A stretch of 64,000 bases of DNA from Amnibacterium setariae (GTDB taxonomy: Bacteria > Actinomycetota > Actinomycetes > Actinomycetales > Microbacteriaceae). The notes under the pieces were generated by a model. The model was given only the letters and a program-made list of their open reading frames with translations. It was not told the origin of the DNA and made no database searches. A program made the translations under genes and the position numbers. Location: contig NZ_QXTG01000001.1 of the NCBI RefSeq assembly GCF_003581425.1, positions 1,240,001 to 1,304,000 of the forward strand, read 5' to 3'. This document shows positions 36,342 to 45,146 of the stretch, one piece after another. The first letter of the stretch is position 1. Every line of letters starts with the position of its first letter.

Positions 36342-37328
36342 CTAGCGCAGCGCGGCGAGGAGGTCGGCCGCGCGTCGGGAGCCGGGCTCGCCGCCCTCGT
36401 CGAGCAGGCGCCACATCTCCCGCTGCAGCAGCGCGTTCGCCGGGGTCGGCACCCCGTGGAGGCGGCCGAGGCGGGCGATCTCGCCGTTCAGCCAGTCCGT
36501 CTCGACGGTGCCCTGCCCGCGCGTGACGCTCTGCCAGGTCGAGCCGCCGGCTCGGCCGCGGCCGCCGACCGCCTGCGCCGAGTAGCCCGAGATGTCCGCG
36601 GCGTACCGCTCGTCGTCGACGACGGCCAGCCCGGCGGCCGCGAAGCACGCCTCCGCCTCGGCGCGCGCGAGCGCGTCCAGCCGCGCGGCGCCCTCCTCGT
36701 CGTCGTGGCCGCTGAGCGCCTCGACGGCGTTGCCGACGTTGCGGAGCAGCTTCGCGCGCTTCCACGCCATCACGTCCTCGTCCGCCCGGCCGCGGAACCC
36801 CGCCGCGGTCAGGTCCTCCGCCGCCCGGTGGTCGACCTCGTCCGTCCCGCCCTCCGCACGGCCGACCGTGAGTACGCCGGCGACCGGCGCGCCCTCGCCG
36901 ATCACGACGCCCGGCTCGAGGTGGGTGGCCGGCAGGTTCACGCAGACGCCGTGCACGTGGGGACCGAAGCGGAGCGCCGCGTCCTCGTTCGCGACGCCGT
37001 TCTGCGCGAGCAGCAGCGGGAGGACGTCGGTCGCCCGGCGGTCGCCGACGCGCAGCGCGGCGAGCTGCTCCAGCACGCCAGCGGTCTGCTGCGACTTCAC
37101 GGCGACGAGCACGGCGTCGTCCTCCCGCAGCCCGATCGCCTCGAGCGTCGGCGCGACCGGCAGGCGCAGGCGCAGCTCGCGGTCCGGCCGCCGCACGACC
37201 AGCCCGTCCCGGGCGATCGCGTCCCCGTGCGGGCCGCGGGCGACGAGCGCGACCTCCCGCCCGGCGTCGGCCAGCAGGCCCCCGATGACCCCGCCGACCG
37301 CTCCCGCTCCCACGACCACGTACCGCAT
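36342..37328 (-). CDS. panE: 2-Dehydropantoate 2-reductase family protein
   Basis: A 328-residue NADPH-dependent ketopantoate reductase family enzyme (ApbA/PanE), placed in pantothenate and CoA synthesis. The nucleotide-binding N-terminus is RYVVVGAGAVGGVIGGLLA; VKSQQT follows the Rossmann fold; the C-terminal catalytic Lys lies in WKRAKLLRNVGNAVEAL. CAGGAT lies six bases before the ATG. The family contains many paralogues, so true ketopantoate reductase activity is likely but not certain. It is divergent from the CNNM-type gene. Confidence 0.85.
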   Translation of the reverse strand: MRYVVVGAGAVGGVIGGLLADAGREVALVARGPHGDAIARDGLVVRRPDRELRLRLPVAPTLEAIGLREDDAVLVAVKSQQTAGVLEQLAALRVGDRRATDVLPLLLAQNGVANEDAALRFGPHVHGVCVNLPATHLEPGVVIGEGAPVAGVLTVGRAEGGTDEVDHRAAEDLTAAGFRGRADEDVMAWKRAKLLRNVGNAVEALSGHDDEEGAARLDALARAEAEACFAAAGLAVVDDERYAADISGYSAQAVGGRGRAGGSTWQSVTRGQGTVETDWLNGEIARLGRLHGVPTPANALLQREMWRLLDEGGEPGSRRAADLLAALR

Positions 37329-37451
37329 CCCGGCATCCTGCGGCCCGGTGCCCGAACGTCCGCCGGAGGCGCCGGCAGGGGAGCCGAGAGCCGACGGGTC
37401 TCCCGGTCGTGCGGATCCTGAATCGAACGCGGACGCCGGGACCGCGGCCGG

Positions 37452-37457
37452 TACACT
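37452..37457 (+). promoter_or_regulatory. Predicted -10 box of the CNNM/CorC-type gene and its leader ORF
   Basis: TACACT lies ten bases before the leader ATG at 37468. Transcription starting six or seven bases after it would leave only a few bases before the leader ORF, with no room for a riboswitch. Confidence 0.5.
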
Positions 37458-37467
37458 CGGGGCCCTG

Positions 37468-37503
37468 ATGGACGATCATTCGCCCTGTCCCGTGGTCCGC
37501 TAG
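37468..37503 (+). CDS. Leader ORF of 11 codons abutting the CNNM/CorC-type gene
   Basis: The frame encodes MDDHSPCPVVR and ends in TAG, and the next three bases are the ATG of the membrane-protein gene in the same frame. The main gene has no Shine-Dalgarno of its own, so it probably depends on ribosomes that terminate here and restart. The peptide contains one Cys, two Pro and two Asp; whether it senses anything is unknown. Alternatively it is a chance ORF. Confidence 0.45.
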   Translation: MDDHSPCPVVR

Positions 37504-38847
37504 ATGCTCTGGTTCGACCTGCTCCTCCTCGCGATCGGCGTGGTGCTGACGTTCGGCACCGGCCTCTTCGTCGCCGCCGAGTTCGCCCTCGTGAACCTCG
37601 ACCGCTCCGACCTCGAAGCCCGGCAGCGCGGCGGGGAGAAGGGCCTCGACCTCACGATCGCGGCCCTGAAGATCACCTCGACGCACCTGTCGAGCGCGCA
37701 GCTCGGCATCACGCTGACGACGCTGCTCGCCGGCTACACGTTCGAGCCGGCGCTGTCCGCGTTCATCGACGCGCCGCTCGTCGCGCTCGGGGTGCCCGAG
37801 GAGGCCGTCGCGCCGGTCGGCGTCGTGCTCGGCCTGCTCATCGCGACCGTGATCAGCATGATCCTCGGCGAGCTGCTGCCGAAGAACCTCGCGCTCGCCG
37901 GCCCCGTCCGCGTCGCCCGGTTCGTGATGCCGTTCCAGACCGGGTTCACGATGGTCTTCCGCCCCGCGGTCGCGGTGCTGAACGGCGCCGCGAACCGGGT
38001 GATGCGGCTGCTCGGCATCGAGCCGAAGGAGGAGCTCTCGGGCGCCCGCACGGCGCAGGAGCTCTCCTCCCTGGTCCGCCGCAGCGCCATGGAGGGCGTG
38101 CTCGACAGCGACACCGCGACCCTGCTCGAGCGGACGCTGACCTTCTCCGGCCACACCGCGGCCGACGTGATGACGCCGCGGCCGCGCCTCAGCACCGTCG
38201 CCCGGTCCGCCTCCGCCGCGGACGTGCTCGACCTCGCGCGCCGGACCGGCTACTCCCGCTTCCCGGTCACCGGCGAGGACGGCGTCGACGACGTCGTCGC
38301 CCTCGTACACGTGAAGCAGGCGATGGCGGTGCCGCGCGACCGCCGCGCGGACGTGCCGGTCGGCGCGATCGAGACGGAGGCCCTCCGCGTGCCGGAGACG
38401 ATGACCCTGGACGCGCTGCTCGGCGAGCTGCGCGGCCGCGGCTACCAGATGGCGGTCGTGCTCGACGAGTACGGCGGCACGGCGGGCGTCGCGACGCTCG
38501 AGGACTGCGTGGAGGAGCTGGTCGGCGACCTCGTCGACGAGCACGACCGCACCCGCGCCGGCGTCGTGCGCGGCACCGACTCGATCACGTTCCCCGGCAT
38601 GCTGCGGCCCGACGAGCTCCGCGACCAGGCGGGCGTCCGCGTGCCCGAGTCCGGCCTCTACGAGACCGTCGCCGGCTACGTCGTCAGCGAGCTCGGGCGC
38701 CTGCCGAAGGTCGGCGACACCGTGCAGACCGAGCAGGGCACCCTCGAGGTGCTCCGGCTGGACGGGCGCCGCGTGGACCGCCTCCGCTTCCGCGCGGACC
38801 CCGACGCGCCCGCGAACCGGGTCGAGACCGCGGCGGTAGCGCCGTGA
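37504..38847 (+). CDS. CNNM/CorC (HlyC) family membrane protein with CBS pair
   Basis: A 447-residue protein: an N-terminal CNNM membrane domain (TGLFVAAEFALVNLDRSDLEA, three to four spans, with GELLPKNLAL), a tandem CBS region (DVMTPRPRLSTV, GYSRFPVTGEDGVDDV and VVLDEYGGTAGVATLEDCVE) and a C-terminal CorC/HlyC transporter-associated domain. Members act in Mg2+ or Co2+ efflux and homeostasis. It is followed by a paralogue that lacks the CorC domain. The start directly abuts the stop of an 11-codon leader ORF, and its stop codon lies in the loop of a 13-bp hairpin. Confidence 0.93.
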   Translation: MLWFDLLLLAIGVVLTFGTGLFVAAEFALVNLDRSDLEARQRGGEKGLDLTIAALKITSTHLSSAQLGITLTTLLAGYTFEPALSAFIDAPLVALGVPEEAVAPVGVVLGLLIATVISMILGELLPKNLALAGPVRVARFVMPFQTGFTMVFRPAVAVLNGAANRVMRLLGIEPKEELSGARTAQELSSLVRRSAMEGVLDSDTATLLERTLTFSGHTAADVMTPRPRLSTVARSASAADVLDLARRTGYSRFPVTGEDGVDDVVALVHVKQAMAVPRDRRADVPVGAIETEALRVPETMTLDALLGELRGRGYQMAVVLDEYGGTAGVATLEDCVEELVGDLVDEHDRTRAGVVRGTDSITFPGMLRPDELRDQAGVRVPESGLYETVAGYVVSELGRLPKVGDTVQTEQGTLEVLRLDGRRVDRLRFRADPDAPANRVETAAVAP

Positions 38848-38860
38848 GGCGCTACCGCCG
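38831..38860 (+). terminator. Hairpin with the CNNM stop codon in its loop
   Basis: A perfect 13-bp stem (38831-38843 with 38848-38860) encloses the four-base loop GTGA, and the TGA stop (38845-38847) is in that loop. It lies between two paralogous genes and might reduce read-through into the second. There is no T run. Confidence 0.6.
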
Positions 38861-38938
38861 CGCAGCGGCTGGGCCCCTGCCCGCCGGTTCCGACGCGGCG
38901 CGGAGCGACGTGGCGGCCGTGCGGGAAGGGAGGGCCCC

Positions 38939-39967
38939 GTGAACGACTGGGCGGGCATCGGGTGGCTTGTCGTGCTGCTCGCGGTCAACGCGTTCTTCGT
39001 CGCCAGCGAGTTCGCGGTCATCTCCGCGCGCCGCTCGCAGATCGAGCCGCTCGCGGAGGAGGGCCGCCGCTCGGCCCGTGTCGCGCTCGGCGCGATGGAG
39101 CACGCGACCCTCATGCTGTCGACGACGCAGCTCGGCATCACGGTCGCGTCGCTGCTGATCCTGAACGTCAGCGAGCCGTCGATCCACCACCTGCTCGAGG
39201 TGCCGCTGCACCTCACCGGGCTGCCGGAGGAGGCGACCGGCGTGGTCGCCTTCGTGATCACGCTGCTGCTCGTCACCTTCCTCCACGTCGTGTTCGGCGA
39301 GATGGTCCCGAAGAACGTCGCGTTCTCCGTGCCGGACCGGGCCGTGCTGCTGCTCGCGACGCCGCTGGTGTTCGTGGAGCGGGTCTTCCGGCCGCTCATC
39401 TACGCCCTGAACGGCACCACGAACGCGCTCGTCCGCCTCGTCGGCGTCGAGCCGAAGGACGAGGCGAACAGCTCGTTCACGCTCGACGAGGTCGAGACGA
39501 TCGTCGAGACCTCGAGGCGCGAGGGCACCCTCGACGACGCGTCGGGCACGCTGTCCGCCGCGTTCGAGTTCACGGAGAAGCAGGTCGCGGACGTGACGGT
39601 GCCGCTCGCGGAGATCGTCGGGCTGCCCGCGTCGGCGACGCCGGACGACCTCGAGCGCGCCGTCGCGCAGAGCGGGTTCTCCCGCTACCCGCTGGTCGAC
39701 GCGGGCGGCAAGCCGGTCGGCTACCTGCACCTGAAGGACGTGCTCGAGCTCGCCGAGTGGGACCGGCCGATCCCCGGGAAGCTCGTGCGGCGGCTGATCT
39801 CCGTCTCCGCGGGCACGGAGCTCGAGGACGCGCTGGCGGTGCTGCGCCGCGACCGGCAGCACCTCGCCCGCGTCGTCGAGCAGGACGGCGCGGTGCGCGG
39901 GATCCTCTTCCTCGAGGACGTCATCGAGGAGCTGGTCGGCGAGGTCCAGGACGCGACCCGGCGCTAG
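38939..39967 (+). CDS. CNNM family membrane protein with CBS pair (paralogue)
   Basis: A 342-residue paralogue of the preceding protein: CNNM domain with NAFFVASEFAVISARRSQIE and FGEMVPKNVAFSVPDRAVLL, then CBS motifs with GFSRYPLVDAGGKPVGYLHL and a closing GILFLEDVIEELVGEVQDAT. It ends right after the CBS pair and lacks the C-terminal CorC domain, which is normal for the second gene of this actinobacterial pair. The GTG has GGGAGGG nine bases upstream. The pair may form a hetero-oligomer for Mg2+ handling; this is inference. Confidence 0.92.
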   Translation: MNDWAGIGWLVVLLAVNAFFVASEFAVISARRSQIEPLAEEGRRSARVALGAMEHATLMLSTTQLGITVASLLILNVSEPSIHHLLEVPLHLTGLPEEATGVVAFVITLLLVTFLHVVFGEMVPKNVAFSVPDRAVLLLATPLVFVERVFRPLIYALNGTTNALVRLVGVEPKDEANSSFTLDEVETIVETSRREGTLDDASGTLSAAFEFTEKQVADVTVPLAEIVGLPASATPDDLERAVAQSGFSRYPLVDAGGKPVGYLHLKDVLELAEWDRPIPGKLVRRLISVSAGTELEDALAVLRRDRQHLARVVEQDGAVRGILFLEDVIEELVGEVQDATRR

Positions 39968-39973
39968 GCGCGG

Positions 39974-40047
39974 GTGGTCTCGAGCCCCTCGCCCGGGAGC
40001 ACCGGCCGTGGGGCCCGTCGTTTCGCTCGCACCTCGACCAGCGAGGG
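39974..40047 (+). repeat. Dispersed imperfect palindrome, copy C
   Basis: It begins GTGGTCTCGAGCCCCTCG and ends CTCGCACCTCGACCAGCG, with an insertion of about 30 bases in the middle relative to copies A and B. It lies between convergent genes, like copy A. Confidence 0.65.
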
Positions 40048-40059
40048 AGGGCGAGCGCG

Positions 40060-40674
40060 TCAGGCGAGGGACTCCAGGAAGGCGCGGAGGGACGCCGGGT
40101 CGGTGTAGACGTGCCCGGTGATGCCGATCGACTGGGCGCCGCGCACGTTCGCCTCACGGTTGTCGATGAAGACCAGGTCGGCCGGGTCCAGCGACAGCGC
40201 GTCCGCCGCGGCCCGGAAGATCGCGGGGTCGGGCTTCAGCAGCAGCAGCTCGCCGGAGACGACGATCTGCTCGAACAGCGCGCCGACGGGGGAGAAGCGA
40301 AACGGGCCGCCGTAGTCGGGGTGCGCGTTCGACAGCAGGGCCAGGCGGGTGCCGCCGTCGCGCAGGTCGACGAGCACGCGGACCACCTCCGGGTCCGCGG
40401 TCGTCCAGCTGCGGAAGTCGAGCGCCCAGAGCCGCTGCGCCTTCGGCACGTCCCAGCGCTGCCCGCAGGCCGCGCCGATGCCGAGCCAGTAGTCGGTGGT
40501 CGAGAGCACGCCCTCGTCGAGCCGGTCGCGGTCGGCGTGGTACGCCCGCCAGAAGGGCTCGGCCTCGACACCGGCCTCCGCGACCATCGCCGCCCGGTCC
40601 TCGTCGGACGGGGTGTACGAGATCACCTCCCCGTAGTCGAAGACGACCGCGCGCGGGGAGAGGGAGAGGGCCAC
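40060..40674 (-). CDS. HAD family phosphatase (HAD-IA type)
   Basis: A 204-residue haloacid dehalogenase superfamily hydrolase. Motif I is VVFDYGEVIS, where the second Asp of the usual DxD is replaced by Gly (D-Y-G), as in the epoxide-hydrolase-N or YihX-like branch. Motif II is LALLSNAHPD, motif III is LLLKPDPAIF and motif IV is LVFIDNREANV. It may act on small phosphorylated molecules. The GTG at 40674 is preceded at eight bases by TACGGT (complement of 40683-40688). It is divergent from nnrD. Confidence 0.87.
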   Translation of the reverse strand: MALSLSPRAVVFDYGEVISYTPSDEDRAAMVAEAGVEAEPFWRAYHADRDRLDEGVLSTTDYWLGIGAACGQRWDVPKAQRLWALDFRSWTTADPEVVRVLVDLRDGGTRLALLSNAHPDYGGPFRFSPVGALFEQIVVSGELLLLKPDPAIFRAAADALSLDPADLVFIDNREANVRGAQSIGITGHVYTDPASLRAFLESLA

Positions 40675-40726
40675 GACGAGCCACCGTACCCAGGGGCCGC
40701 CGACCGTCCGGTGGCACGCTGGCGGC

Positions 40727-41560
40727 ATGACGAGGGCGGGCTTCTCGGCGGTGGAGGCGGCGCGCGCGATCGCGGTGCCGTCGGCGGACAGCGACAAGTA
40801 CTCGCGCGGCGTGCTCGGCGTCGTCACCGGCTCGGACCGGTTCCCGGGCGCCGCCGTGCTCGGGGTCGAGGCCGCGTCCCGCACCGGCGTCGGCATGATC
40901 CGCTACCTCGGGCCGGAGCGCCCGGCGGCGCTCGTGCTCGCCCGGCGCCCCGAGGTGGTGACCGCCGACGGCCGCGTCCAGGCGTGGCTGCTCGGGTCGG
41001 GCACCTCCCCGGACCGGGACCCGGCGGAGCGGGAGCGCCTCGTCGGACTGCTCGAGCAGCGCCTGCCCGTCGTGCTCGACGCGGGCTCGCTCGACCTGGT
41101 CCCGGAGGCGCAGGGGCCGGCCGTCCTGACCCCGCACTTCGGCGAGCTCGTCCCGGTGCTCGCGGCCGCCGGGGTCGAGACGAGCAAGGACGAGGTGGCC
41201 GCGGACCCCGAGCGCTGGGCGGTCCGCGCCGCTGCCGCGACCGGGACGACCGTGCTGCTGAAGGGCGCGACCACGATGATCGCCGACCCCGACGGCCTCG
41301 GGTACGCGGTGCGGGCGGGGCAGCCCTGGCTCGCGACCGCCGGCTCCGGCGACGTGCTGGGCGGGGTGCTCGGCGCGCTGCTCGCGACGCACTCGCCCGA
41401 GCTGCAGGAGCGGCCCGCGCTGCTCGCCGAGCTCGCCGCGGCCGCCGCGTGGATCCACGGCGAGGCCGGCCGCGTCGCGTCACGCGGCGGCCCGATCCAG
41501 GCCCTCGACGTCGCCGAGGCCGTGCCGGCCGTGATCCGGCGGCTGCTCGCGGGCGCATAG
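40727..41560 (+). CDS. nnrD: ADP-dependent NAD(P)H-hydrate dehydratase
   Basis: The enzyme repairs hydrated NADH/NADPH using ADP. The 277-residue protein has the ribokinase-like fold with GVLGVVTGSDRFPGAAVLGV, VLTPHFGEL, TVLLKGATTMI and the catalytic GSGDVLGGVLGALLA. It covers only the dehydratase half; the epimerase NnrE domain fused in many bacteria is absent. It starts at an ATG 52 bases from the divergent HAD gene. Confidence 0.93.
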   Translation: MTRAGFSAVEAARAIAVPSADSDKYSRGVLGVVTGSDRFPGAAVLGVEAASRTGVGMIRYLGPERPAALVLARRPEVVTADGRVQAWLLGSGTSPDRDPAERERLVGLLEQRLPVVLDAGSLDLVPEAQGPAVLTPHFGELVPVLAAAGVETSKDEVAADPERWAVRAAAATGTTVLLKGATTMIADPDGLGYAVRAGQPWLATAGSGDVLGGVLGALLATHSPELQERPALLAELAAAAAWIHGEAGRVASRGGPIQALDVAEAVPAVIRRLLAGA

Positions 41561-41648
41561 CCGATCCACGAGGACCGCGGGGCGCGCCGCGGACCGCGCC
41601 CCGGTACGGTCGAGCGGCGGGCACCGCCGCACCGGGAGGAGCCGCCGG

Positions 41649-42527
41649 ATGAGGACCGCCGCAGGCGCGCGGACGAGCATCGCCTTCGACGCGATCGGCA
41701 CGCGCTGGACGATCACGGCGGCGGAGCCGATCGAGGCCGCGCTCGTCGCGCGCGTCGACGAGGTGATCGCGGAGTACGACGCGCTGTGGTCCCGCTTCCG
41801 CCCCGACTCCGGCGTCGCGCGGATCGCGGCCGGCGAGGCGGTCGATCTCGGGCCGACGGCGCCGCCGCTGCTCGACCTGCTCGCCGAACTCCGCGAGCGC
41901 ACCGGCGGCGGGGTCGACCCGCTCGTCGCCGCCTCCCTCGACCACCTCGGCTACGGCCCGGCCGGCGACCTGCGGCCCGCACCGGGTTGGCTGCCGGCGC
42001 CGCGGGCCGCGATCCGGCGCGACGGCACCGTCGTCCGGACGGACCCGCCCGCGCTGCTCGATGTCGGCAGCGCCGGGAAGGGCCAGCTCGTCGACCTGGT
42101 CGCCGCGGCCCTCGCCGACGCCGGCCGTCGCGAGGCCATCGTCGACGCGAGCGGCGACCTCCGCGTCGCGGGCGCGCCGCTCCGCGTGGCCCTCGAGCAC
42201 CCCTACGACCCGACCGCGGCCATCGGCGTGGTCGAGGTGGCGGAGGGCGCGATCGCCGGGTCGGCGGTGAACCGGCGCGACTGGTCCCTCGAGGGCGGCC
42301 GGCGCCTGCACCACGTGCTCGACGCGCGGACCGGCGAGCCCGTCGACACCGTCGCCGCGACCTGGGTGCTGGCGGAGTCGGCGATGGTGGCGGACGCCCT
42401 CGCGACCGCGCTCTTCCTCGTCGAGCCCGAGGCGCTCGAGGACGCGTACGACTTCCGGTGGGTCCGCATGCGCACGGACGGCGTCGCGACCTGGTCGGCC
42501 GACCTCCCGGGCGAGGTGTTCGGCTGA
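41649..42527 (+). CDS. apbE: FAD:protein FMN transferase (ApbE family)
   Basis: A 292-residue magnesium-dependent enzyme that attaches FMN to a Thr or Ser of target flavoproteins. The family blocks present are DALWSRFRPDSGVARI, LLDVGSAGKGQLVDLVA and HHVLDARTGEPVD. No signal peptide or lipobox is seen, so this copy appears cytoplasmic, unlike exported ApbE proteins. GGGAGGAG precedes the ATG, and a -10 box TACGGT lies near 41611. No obvious flavoprotein substrate (Nqr, Rnf, PepSY or FMN-binding) is encoded nearby. Confidence 0.9.
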   Translation: MRTAAGARTSIAFDAIGTRWTITAAEPIEAALVARVDEVIAEYDALWSRFRPDSGVARIAAGEAVDLGPTAPPLLDLLAELRERTGGGVDPLVAASLDHLGYGPAGDLRPAPGWLPAPRAAIRRDGTVVRTDPPALLDVGSAGKGQLVDLVAAALADAGRREAIVDASGDLRVAGAPLRVALEHPYDPTAAIGVVEVAEGAIAGSAVNRRDWSLEGGRRLHHVLDARTGEPVDTVAATWVLAESAMVADALATALFLVEPEALEDAYDFRWVRMRTDGVATWSADLPGEVFG

Positions 42528-42561
42528 CGGGCCGTCCCCGATCCTCGATACGGTTCCGCGT

Positions 42562-43815
42562 GTGAGCGACGTGCGCCGCCCGGCGACCTCCCCGCGGGAC
42601 CGCGTCCTCCTCGTCGTCGGCTTCGTCGCCGTGCACGCCCTCGTCGCGGTGCTCTGCTACGGCGGGGCGCCGAACCAGCCGGCGGGGGACGTCACCGGCG
42701 TCTACCGGTTCTGGATCGACTACTGGCACACCACCGGGTCGCTCGTCGGGATCGACACCGACTGGGTGTACCCGATCGCGGCGCTCCCGCCGATGGTGCT
42801 CGCGGGGGTCTTCGGCGGCGGGCCCTACCTCGCCGTGTGGCTGCTCATCGTCACCGTGCTCGACGCGGTGGCGGTCGTGCTCCTCGCCCGCCGCGGGCGG
42901 GGGCTCGCCTGGTGGTGGCTGCTGTTCACCGCGCTGCTCGGCCCGGTGTCGCTCAGCCGCATCGACGCCGTCGCCCTGCCGATCGCGATCGTCGGCGTGC
43001 TGCTGCTCGCGGAGCGGCCCGCCGTCGCGGCCGTGCTGCTCACCGTGGCGACCTGGGTGAAGGTGTGGCCGGCCGCGATCCTCGCCGCGGCGCTGCTCGG
43101 CGGCCGGCGCATCACCTCGATCGTGTCGGGCGCCGCGCTGACCTCGGCCGTGATCATCGGGCTCGCGCTGCTCGCCGGCGCTCGCGGCACGGTGTTCTCC
43201 TTCGTCACGGCGCAGGCGACCCGCGGCATCCAGATCGAGGCCCCCGTCGCGCTGCCGTGGCTCTGGTCGGCCGCGTTCGGCGACCCGGCCGTCGGCGTCT
43301 ACTACGACACCGAGATCCTCACCTTCCAGCTCCGCGGCGCCGGCGCGCAGACCGTCGCCGACCTGATGACCCCCGTGCTCGCGCTCGGGGTGCTGCTCGT
43401 CGTGCTGCTCGCGCTGCTCGCCCGGCGGCGGGGCGCCGACCCCTCGACCGTGCTGGCCGTGACGGCGCTCGGCTTCGTCAGCGCCGTCGTCGCGCTGAAC
43501 AAGGTGGGCTCGCCCCAGTACCTCACCTGGTACGTCGCGCCGGTGCTGCTCGGCCTGCTCGTCGCACCGGCCCGCTTCCGGCTGCCCGCGGTGCTCGTGC
43601 TCGTGACGGCCGGTCTGACCCAGCTGATCTACCCCTGGTTCTACGCCTGGATCATCGCGCCGACGCCGTGGGCGATCGCGCTGCTGACCCTGCGCGACGG
43701 CCTCCAGGTCGCCCTCCTGGCCTGGTGCCTGATCGAGCTCCGCGTGGTGCCGGGCCCGACCCGGCGCCGGTCCGGCGCGCCGCTGACGGACGGGGCCGTC
43801 CGGGCGCACGCCTAG
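42562..43815 (+). CDS. Membrane glycosyltransferase-like protein (GT87/DUF2029 type)
   Basis: A 417-residue integral membrane protein with about ten spans. Features of the GT87/GT-C type are the loop after span 1 with DVTGVYRFWIDYW, the conserved TWVKVWPAAIL and SPQYLTWYVAPVL. Such actinobacterial proteins use polyprenyl-phosphate mannose or arabinose to build cell-envelope glycans; the sugar here is unknown. The GTG is preceded at seven bases by TACGGT (42549-42554), a leaderless start. Confidence 0.8.
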   Translation: MSDVRRPATSPRDRVLLVVGFVAVHALVAVLCYGGAPNQPAGDVTGVYRFWIDYWHTTGSLVGIDTDWVYPIAALPPMVLAGVFGGGPYLAVWLLIVTVLDAVAVVLLARRGRGLAWWWLLFTALLGPVSLSRIDAVALPIAIVGVLLLAERPAVAAVLLTVATWVKVWPAAILAAALLGGRRITSIVSGAALTSAVIIGLALLAGARGTVFSFVTAQATRGIQIEAPVALPWLWSAAFGDPAVGVYYDTEILTFQLRGAGAQTVADLMTPVLALGVLLVVLLALLARRRGADPSTVLAVTALGFVSAVVALNKVGSPQYLTWYVAPVLLGLLVAPARFRLPAVLVLVTAGLTQLIYPWFYAWIIAPTPWAIALLTLRDGLQVALLAWCLIELRVVPGPTRRRSGAPLTDGAVRAHA

Positions 43816-43824
43816 GCTGGAGGC

Positions 43825-45102
43825 GTGGGTCCCGACGGTCGCGGCCGGGCGGTCGCGGACCCGGTGCAGCACTCGCGCGCGGTCGTCGTGCTGGCGCTCG
43901 CGGCGCTCGCGCTCGGCGGCTTCGCGATCGGCTCCACCGAGTTCGTCGCCCTCGGCCTGCTGCCCGACATCGCGCGGGAGCTGCTGCCCGACGCCTGGGC
44001 GCGGTCCCACGCCGACGCGGTCGCGAACGCCGGCGTGATGGTCTCGGCGTACGCCGCGGGCGTCGTCGTCGGGGCGCCGACCATCGCCGCGTTCGGCGCG
44101 CGCCTGCCGCGGAAGACCCTGCTGCTCGGCCTCCTCGTCGGCTTCGTCGTGGCGACCCTCGCGACCGCCGTCCTGCCGGGGTTCGGCCTCGTCGTCGCCG
44201 CGCGGTTCGTCGCCGGGCTGCCGCACGGCGCGTACTTCGGCGTCGCCACGCTGGCCGCGTCCGAGCTGCTCGGCCCCGGTGCGCGCGGCCGCGCCGCGGC
44301 CTTCGTGCTCGCGGGCCTCACCACGGCGAACGTGGTGGGCGTGCCCGTCATCACGGCGATCGGCCAGGCGGCCGGCTGGCGCGCGGCGTACCTCGTCGTC
44401 GCGGCGGCCTTCGCGCTCACCTTCGTCGCCGTCGCGATCGCGCTGCCGCGGGGGCACAGCGACGCGAGCGCGACCGTCGGGCGCGAGCTGCGCGCCTTCG
44501 CCCGCCCGCAGGTCTGGTTCGCGATCGCACTCGGCGCCATCGGCTTCGGCGGCCTCTTCTCCGCGTACACCTACATCGCGCCGATCACGACCGACGTCAC
44601 GGGCCTTGCCGCCGGCGTCGTGCCGCTCGTGCTCGTCGTGTTCGGCGTCGGCATGACGATCGGCAACCTCGCGGGCGGCTGGTTCGTCGACCGCGGCGTG
44701 CGGCGGGCCGTGCTCGTCTGCTTCGTCGGCGTGCTGCTCTCGCTCGCCGAGCTGCTCGTCGGCGCCGCGGACCCGGTCGGCCTGTTCGTCGGCGTGCTGC
44801 TGATCGGCGCCTTCTCCGCGGCCCTGAGCCCGGCGATCCAGGTGCGGCTGATGGACGTGGCCCACGGCTCGACGACGATCGCGGCCGCCTCCACCCACTC
44901 CGCGCTGAACATCGGCAACTCGCTCGGCGCGGCGCTCGGCGCCCTGGCCATCGCCGCGGGCCTCGGGTACCTGTCGCCGATCGCGGTCGGCATCGGCATG
45001 ACCGCGCTCGGGCTCGTCCTCGCCGCGGTCGCGTTCTCGCTGGAGACCCGCACCGCACGACACGGCCTCGCCCGCGCGGAGCTCGCCGGCCCCGAGGCCT
45101 GA
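43825..45102 (+). CDS. MFS transporter, DHA1/AraJ-like
   Basis: A 425-residue twelve-span major facilitator protein. Typical parts are FAIGSTEFVALGLLPDIA in span 1, GVVVGAPTIAAFGARLPRK (motif A), FVAGLPHGAYFGVATL and HSALNIGNSLGAALG. These mark the AraJ/YdhP-like exporter branch. The GTG follows TAGGCT (43813-43818) by six bases, with GGAGG doubling as a ribosome-binding site. A hairpin terminator lies downstream. Substrate unknown. Confidence 0.9.
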   Translation: MGPDGRGRAVADPVQHSRAVVVLALAALALGGFAIGSTEFVALGLLPDIARELLPDAWARSHADAVANAGVMVSAYAAGVVVGAPTIAAFGARLPRKTLLLGLLVGFVVATLATAVLPGFGLVVAARFVAGLPHGAYFGVATLAASELLGPGARGRAAAFVLAGLTTANVVGVPVITAIGQAAGWRAAYLVVAAAFALTFVAVAIALPRGHSDASATVGRELRAFARPQVWFAIALGAIGFGGLFSAYTYIAPITTDVTGLAAGVVPLVLVVFGVGMTIGNLAGGWFVDRGVRRAVLVCFVGVLLSLAELLVGAADPVGLFVGVLLIGAFSAALSPAIQVRLMDVAHGSTTIAAASTHSALNIGNSLGAALGALAIAAGLGYLSPIAVGIGMTALGLVLAAVAFSLETRTARHGLARAELAGPEA

Positions 45103-45146
45103 CCTCCGTCCTCCGTCCTGTCGGCGTTCCCCGCCGAGGAGACGAA

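Noticed and set aside
37329-37503. Mg2+ riboswitch upstream of the CNNM/CorC-type gene
   Set aside because: The likely -10 box at 37452-37457 leaves a leader of only about 40 bases, filled by the short ORF, so there is no room for an M-box.
36253-39399. Upstream extension of the LRR reading frame on the minus strand to 39399
   Set aside because: The frame stays open only through shadow sequence of panE and the CNNM genes. A GTG at 36252 just downstream of the 70-bp repeat gives a sensible N-terminus.
40060-40674. HAD protein judged inactive because motif I reads D-Y-G
   Set aside because: Some HAD-IA branches of the YihX/epoxide-hydrolase-N type lack the second Asp, so the change alone does not mark a pseudogene; motifs II-IV are intact.
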